A DNA stretch of 9,375 nucleotides, from the NCBI GenBank assembly GCA_964654825.1, contig CAZZKG010000095.1, forward strand, positions 1 to 9,375. Direction: 5' to 3'. The notes below the pieces were generated by a model, which saw only the letters and a program-made list of their open reading frames with translations, searched no databases and had not been told where the DNA came from. This DNA comes from CAZZKG01 sp964654825. GTDB lineage: Bacteria > Gemmatimonadota > CAZMKB01. Shown here piece by piece: positions 6,513 to 9,375 of this stretch; within the stretch, counting starts at the first letter, position 1, and the number at the start of each line of letters is the position of its first letter. The position numbers were made by a program, and so were the translations under genes.

Positions 6513-7328
6513 ATGACCCATCGGGAAATAAAAAAGGGGACTGTCCAGGTCGATGGCATCAAGTTGGCCTTTCAACAGACCGGGAGAGGAGATGATATCC
6601 TCCTCGTTCATGGTCTCGGCGCCTGGTCGGTGGTGTGGACGCCGCTCATGAAGTTACTTTCCTCCGGGTTCCGCCTCACCGCCCTCGATCTGCCCGGCCA
6701 CGGTGGGTCGGGGCCGGTTCCACAACAGTACACAATACGTGTCCTGTCGGAGTTGATCGCTTCCTTCGCACGGGGAGCGAGTCTTGTGAAACCGGTGGTC
6801 GTCGGGCACTCCTTCGGTTGTCTGCCGCTTGTGCGCGGAGTCGCCGGCCTGGGAAGCCGAGCTCTCATCCTTCTCTCTCCCGTTCTAAGCGGAAGGCAGG
6901 AACTGTCCTGGGTCAAACCTCTTTTATCCGGTCAGAGGGGGAAGTTGTTCCGGGTGCGGGCGAATCGTCGGGGGATGAGGAAGGTGTTCCGGGATCTCCT
7001 CTTCAATGCTGATTTAATCGATGCTGCGATTTTGGAGGAACTCCTCGAGCCTCTGGACATGGAGGAGAACCGAAACGGATTGGTGAGGACGGCCGAGCTC
7101 ATCGAAACCGATTGGCATGCGGTGATACGTGATCTCCACAGTATGAATCGCCCCGTCCTGCTGATCCGGGGAAGTGAAGATCCGCTGTCGAAAGAGGCCG
7201 CCCCCGGATCCATGTTCGATGTCCCCGGCATCAGGCAGGTTGTCATCGATCGCTGCGGTCACTTTCCCCAGATCGAGAAACCTGATGAAGTCGCAGGGCA
7301 CATCAGGAGATTCGCTGAAGAGTTGTGA
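6513..7328 (+). CDS. Alpha/beta hydrolase fold protein, substrate unknown
   Basis: A 271-residue single-domain alpha/beta hydrolase, probably cytoplasmic because no signal peptide is seen. The oxyanion motif is LVHGLG (31-36). DLPGHGGSG (59-67) is the typical turn before the nucleophile elbow GHSFG, with Ser100. The cap region lies about 125-205 and is rich in basic residues around 140-160. Asp223 in RGSEDPL and His250 in RCGHFPQIEKP complete the catalytic triad. The length and motifs resemble esterases and meta-cleavage-type C-C hydrolases; nothing seen fixes the substrate. The ATG at 6513 was chosen because the protein then begins shortly before the first beta strands; a TTG at 6453 in the same frame would add a 20-residue polar stretch with no family look. 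Neither start has a good Shine-Dalgarno. Its place behind a CoA-thioester operon makes a thioesterase or ester-cleaving role conceivable, but this is only context. Confidence 0.85.
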   Translation: MTHREIKKGTVQVDGIKLAFQQTGRGDDILLVHGLGAWSVVWTPLMKLLSSGFRLTALDLPGHGGSGPVPQQYTIRVLSELIASFARGASLVKPVVVGHSFGCLPLVRGVAGLGSRALILLSPVLSGRQELSWVKPLLSGQRGKLFRVRANRRGMRKVFRDLLFNADLIDAAILEELLEPLDMEENRNGLVRTAELIETDWHAVIRDLHSMNRPVLLIRGSEDPLSKEAAPGSMFDVPGIRQVVIDRCGHFPQIEKPDEVAGHIRRFAEEL

Positions 7329-7361
7329 TGAGATGATCCCCCTTATGAAAACTGCGAACCT

Positions 7362-7395
7362 GAAGCCCGGCCCCTCAGCCCTCTCCCCGGGCTTC
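7362..7395. terminator. Inverted repeat at the convergent gene ends, possible terminator
   Basis: GAAGCCCGG (7362-7370) and CCGGGCTTC (7387-7395) form a perfect, GC-rich 9-bp stem with a 16-nt loop. The right arm and part of the loop are the last codons of deoC; the left arm lies in the 46-nt gap after the alpha/beta hydrolase stop. The position between convergent genes suits a bidirectional terminator. There is no T tract directly after the stem on the plus strand. On the minus strand a short TTTT comes about 9 nt after it, so intrinsic termination is uncertain. Confidence 0.4.
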
Positions 7396-8172
7396 CCGAA
7401 TGATGCGCACAGACGCCGAACAGCCGATCCGGTCGGCCCCCGCACCCACCATGGCCAGTGCGGTCTGTAAATCTCTTATCCCGGCCGATGCTTTCACACC
7501 TATCTTATCACGGACCACACGACGCATCAGTTTCACGTCAGGGACCTTCGCGCCCGAGGGACCGAAACCGGTGGACGTCTTCACGAAATCCGCACCTCCC
7601 AGCATGGTCACGAGGCAGGCTTCTATTTTCTCCTCATCGGTGAGGACCCCGGTTTCGATGATGACTTTCAGTCCCACCGAGTTACCACAGATGGATTTGA
7701 CCGTCTCGATGTCATTCTTCACCGTTTTCAGGTCACCGGCTTTCAGAGCTGATACATTCATCACCATGTCGATCTCGGTGGCGCCGTCTTTGATGGCGCG
7801 TTCGGCTTCTACGGCTTTCTCACGGGAATGAGTGCCGGCCAGGGGAAAACCTGCGACCGAGATCACTTTGATGTCGGATCCGGATAGAACGTCGGCCGCA
7901 ATCTTCACGTGGATGGGGTGGACACAGACGGAGAAGAACCGGTAACGGATCGCTTCACGACAGAGCTTCTCGATGTCCTGAACGCTTGTACCGAGGGAAA
8001 GAGCGGTGTGATCGAAGATTGAGTGTATTCGAACTGGTTCTTCGATAATCAGCCGCCGATCAGCTTCGGACAGGGTCGGGTGAGCCACACCCGCATCATA
8101 GACTTTCATTTCGGCATCGAGTGTCCTCTGGATCTGGTTTCTTATACGAGAGATCAATTTATTTTCGACCAT
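7375..8172 (-). CDS. deoC: Deoxyribose-phosphate aldolase
   Basis: A 265-residue class I aldolase that cleaves 2-deoxy-D-ribose 5-phosphate to glyceraldehyde 3-phosphate and acetaldehyde, the last step of deoxynucleoside salvage. The TIM barrel begins near IFDHTALSL (52-60). Asp135 in ATEIDMVMNV matches the proton-relay aspartate of the E. coli enzyme. Lys198 in FVKTSTGFG is the Schiff-base lysine. Lys227 in VKASAGIR is the second active-site lysine. GADRIGCSAS (245-254) is the phosphate-binding end. About 45 residues precede the barrel, longer than in the short (about 220-residue) bacterial DeoC forms; this segment is charged and probably helical. The start is ATG at 8172-8170, and no strong Shine-Dalgarno is seen. 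It is transcribed toward the alpha/beta hydrolase and away from the amidohydrolase. No other deo gene (phosphorylase, mutase) is in the window. Confidence 0.95.
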   Translation of the reverse strand: MVENKLISRIRNQIQRTLDAEMKVYDAGVAHPTLSEADRRLIIEEPVRIHSIFDHTALSLGTSVQDIEKLCREAIRYRFFSVCVHPIHVKIAADVLSGSDIKVISVAGFPLAGTHSREKAVEAERAIKDGATEIDMVMNVSALKAGDLKTVKNDIETVKSICGNSVGLKVIIETGVLTDEEKIEACLVTMLGGADFVKTSTGFGPSGAKVPDVKLMRRVVRDKIGVKASAGIRDLQTALAMVGAGADRIGCSASVRIIREARGEG

Positions 8173-8196
8173 ATACGATTGTCCCGTCAGGAAGGA

Positions 8197-8202
8197 ATTA
8201 TA
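8197..8202 (-). promoter_or_regulatory. Consensus -10 element for deoC
   Basis: Read on the minus strand, this is an exact TATAAT. It lies 24 nt before the deoC ATG, which would give a short leader of about 15-20 nt. The sequence 16-18 nt upstream does not match the -35 consensus and is instead occupied by an inverted repeat, which would suit an activator- or repressor-controlled promoter. Confidence 0.45.
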
Positions 8203-8205
8203 TCG

Positions 8206-8224
8206 GTGCGTAACATGTTTACAC
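8206..8224. promoter_or_regulatory. Operator-like inverted repeat in the deoC promoter
   Basis: GTGCGTAACATGTTTACAC is a near-symmetric 19-bp element. Its core AACATGTT (8212-8219) is a perfect palindrome, and the outer GTG and CAC also pair. It lies just upstream of the deoC -10, in the region of the spacer and -35, where a bound regulator could block or recruit RNA polymerase. No regulator gene is in the window, so its partner is unknown. Confidence 0.35.
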
Positions 8225-8276
8225 CGAAAGACTACATAACAAAAGTTACTGAACTGCTGTTCGAAACATAAATTTA

Positions 8277-8299
8277 GCAGAAGATAATATATCTTCTGC
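8277..8299. repeat. Perfect 10-bp hairpin, 3-nt loop
   Basis: GCAGAAGATA (8277-8286) and TATCTTCTGC (8290-8299) are exactly complementary around the loop ATA. It is the tightest inverted repeat in the window. On the plus strand no T tract follows. On the minus strand it is followed by TAAATTTATGTTT, which is T-rich but interrupted. It could be a regulator site, a leader hairpin, or a weak leftward terminator. Confidence 0.5.
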
Positions 8300-8354
8300 C
8301 AGACATGATGTCAAAGAACTGAGTTGTGATTGAGTTTCTGTTTGTCTGGTTTTT
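8299..8354 (+). terminator. Inverted repeat followed by a T tract, terminator-like
   Basis: CCAGACA (8299-8305) pairs with TGTCTGG (8343-8349), and TTTTT (8350-8354) follows at once on the plus strand. The 37-nt loop is long, though an inner CAAAGAACT / GAGTTTC pairing with bulges may extend the stem. The left arm shares a base with the preceding hairpin, so the two structures cannot both form completely. No clear plus-strand gene ends here. Confidence 0.35.
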
Positions 8355-8357
8355 CAC

Positions 8358-8386
8358 TTGCTAAAATACGCCACGGGTGATAGAAT
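8358..8386 (+). promoter_or_regulatory. Sigma70-like extended -10 promoter for the amidohydrolase
   Basis: TTGCTA (8358-8363, four of six to the -35 consensus) and TAGAAT (8381-8386, five of six to the -10 consensus) are separated by exactly 17 nt. A TG one base before the -10 (8378-8379) makes it an extended -10. Transcription would begin near 8393 and give a leader of about 90 nt before the GTG. It is the best promoter match I found in the window. Confidence 0.5.
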
Positions 8387-8465
8387 GGCATAAGCAGAGT
8401 TGTTCTGGTATGGCGCGTGAGCTGTTATGAATTGATAACGCACAGTCTGCTGTGAGGGGAAGAAC

Positions 8466-8471
8466 GGAGGT
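8466..8471 (+). promoter_or_regulatory. Ribosome binding site supporting a GTG start
   Basis: GGAGGT lies 10 nt before GTG 8482-8484, slightly longer spacing than usual. No ATG start in this frame is available before the conserved metal-binding motif, so this site supports the GTG as the start. Confidence 0.6.
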
Positions 8472-8481
8472 CTTTGTTATC

Positions 8482-9375
8482 GTGATCATTGATTTTCACG
8501 TACACATGGCCGTCGAAAGTCAGGGGATGTGGACCCCTCACGTGTGGAGACTGCTTCGGGAGTATTATCCTGATGAGTGTGGCGATATACACCGGTACGA
8601 ACGGGAGCCGGCCCTGTTTCGAGACCACCTGGAGGTCCGGGGTATACGGAAATGTGTCCTCCTTGCCGAGGATTCAAACGAAACCGGACTTGTGCCGAAT
8701 GACTACATTCTCGAGTACAGCGCGGAGGAACCTGATTTTTTTATTCCCTTCTGTGCAATAAATTCCAACAAAACAGAATCCTTTCAGAAGAATCCCTCCA
8801 GATTCAATAAAAATGTCTCGATGTGCTGCGAGCAGCTGGAATGGCTGGCGGCGAAAGGATGCAAAGGCGTCAAGGACTACGGATCCTATAATCACATCCC
8901 TTTCGGAACGGAGTTGATGTTTTCCTTCTACGAAAAGGCTGTAGAGCTGAGGCTTCCGGTCCTCTTTCACACGGGTGTTTCGATCTTTGACTCCGAGAAA
9001 AGTAAACCGTTCGCGGATCCGGAAGGGTTGGGTATACTGGCGGATCATTTTCCTGATCTCGATATCATCATAGGGCACTGCGGGAGTGGGATGTATTTTA
9101 AAACCGCATACACATTAGCTCGAAAATATCCGAATATATATCTGGAATTCTCCGGTGTTCCACCTCACCTCGTGCAACAACACTTCTTAGACAGCGGGCT
9201 CGATCTCAACCGTATCCCTGGGAAACTGATCTTCGGATCGGACTACCCGGCTCTGCCTGACGGTCTCGATGGTATAAGGAACAATATCGAATCGTACCGG
9301 AAGCTGGCCGCAGAGGGTCTCCTGACGCGAGACTCTCTGGCAGGGCTACTTGGATCGAATGCCGAGCGGATACTC
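8482..9375 (+). CDS. Amidohydrolase-2 family metal-dependent hydrolase (3' end outside window)
   Basis: An open frame of 298 codons from GTG 8482 runs off the window end with no stop. The product begins MIIDFHVHMA, the N-terminal metal-binding strand of the amidohydrolase TIM-barrel superfamily, with His6 and His8. KGVKDYG (128-134) resembles the strand-4 region, His163 is in LFHTGV, His199 in IIGHCGSG, and Asp254 in FGSDYPAL, so the metal and proton-transfer ligands expected of PF04909 are present. SNAERIL at the visible end is typical of the last helix of the family, so only a few residues are likely missing. The family includes hydrolases and decarboxylases such as ACMSD; no motif tells which substrate applies here. 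Residues around 85-115 use many AT-rich codons (AAT, AAA, TTT, ATA) unlike the liu genes. It probably has its own promoter at 8358-8386. Confidence 0.85.
   Translation, partial: MIIDFHVHMAVESQGMWTPHVWRLLREYYPDECGDIHRYEREPALFRDHLEVRGIRKCVLLAEDSNETGLVPNDYILEYSAEEPDFFIPFCAINSNKTESFQKNPSRFNKNVSMCCEQLEWLAAKGCKGVKDYGSYNHIPFGTELMFSFYEKAVELRLPVLFHTGVSIFDSEKSKPFADPEGLGILADHFPDLDIIIGHCGSGMYFKTAYTLARKYPNIYLEFSGVPPHLVQQHFLDSGLDLNRIPGKLIFGSDYPALPDGLDGIRNNIESYRKLAAEGLLTRDSLAGLLGSNAERIL

Larger units (their letters stand above)
8173..8481. other. Divergent intergenic spacer with several inverted repeats
   Basis: This 309-nt spacer separates deoC (leftward) from the amidohydrolase (rightward) and is markedly AT-richer than the neighbouring genes. 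I see no protein or RNA gene that I can name in it. From left to right it holds a -10 element and an operator-like repeat for deoC, a 10-bp hairpin, a terminator-like repeat with a T tract, a rightward promoter candidate, a small CACAG/CTGTG repeat at 8441-8454, an imperfect GTTAT/ATAAC repeat at 8424-8439, and the ribosome binding site of the amidohydrolase. Confidence 0.7.

Noticed and set aside
8206..8271. Possible 21-codon plus-strand small gene or leader peptide (GTG 8206 to TAA 8271) with AAGGA at 8192-8196
   Set aside because: The apparent ribosome site is next to the complement of the deoC -10 element, the peptide has no run of regulatory codons, and it matches nothing I recognise; kept only as context for the hairpins.
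8674..9078. Minus-strand open frame of 134 codons near the right end
   Set aside because: It is antisense to the amidohydrolase, whose metal-binding motifs are clear on the plus strand.
1..9375. CRISPR arrays, tRNA or rRNA genes, insertion sequences, phage or defence genes
   Set aside because: No spaced direct repeats, cloverleaf-like sequence, transposase motif or defence-type domain was found on either strand by eye.

Overview
The window is a GC-rich, densely packed stretch, most likely bacterial: there are Shine-Dalgarno sites at most starts, sigma70-like promoter candidates in the spacers, and several stop/start overlaps. The lineage cannot be fixed from the sequence. The first three genes are of a type best known from archaea (HMG-CoA synthase, SCP2-type thiolase, DUF35 zinc-ribbon/OB protein), so a bacterium carrying an archaeal-type module is the simplest reading.

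Region 1 (1-1802, plus strand) is the 3' end of an archaeal-type HMG-CoA synthase, a complete acetyl-CoA acetyltransferase-type thiolase, and a DUF35 protein whose start codon overlaps the thiolase stop. In methanogens these three proteins form one complex. Region 2 (1945-6412, plus strand) is a leucine/isovalerate catabolic operon: 3-methylcrotonyl-CoA carboxylase beta subunit (LiuB), 3-methylglutaconyl-CoA hydratase (LiuC), and the carboxylase alpha subunit as two separate genes, a biotin carboxylase and a biotin carrier protein. The chemistry joins up: 3-methylcrotonyl-CoA is carboxylated to 3-methylglutaconyl-CoA, hydrated to HMG-CoA, and HMG-CoA is the metabolite handled by region 1. No HMG-CoA lyase is visible. 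This suggests, as an inference, that synthase plus thiolase run in reverse finish leucine breakdown to acetyl-CoA.

Region 3 (6413-8172) holds an alpha/beta hydrolase with an intact Ser-Asp-His triad behind an AT-richer spacer, then deoxyribose-phosphate aldolase (deoC) convergent on the minus strand. A 9-bp perfect inverted repeat lies at their meeting point.

Region 4 (8173-8481) is a gene-poor, AT-rich divergent spacer. It has a consensus -10 and an operator-like inverted repeat for deoC, a 10-bp perfect hairpin, a terminator-like inverted repeat with a T tract, and a good extended -10 promoter candidate facing right. Region 5 (8482 to the end) is a GTG-started amidohydrolase-2 family metal-dependent hydrolase that runs off the window; its substrate is unknown.
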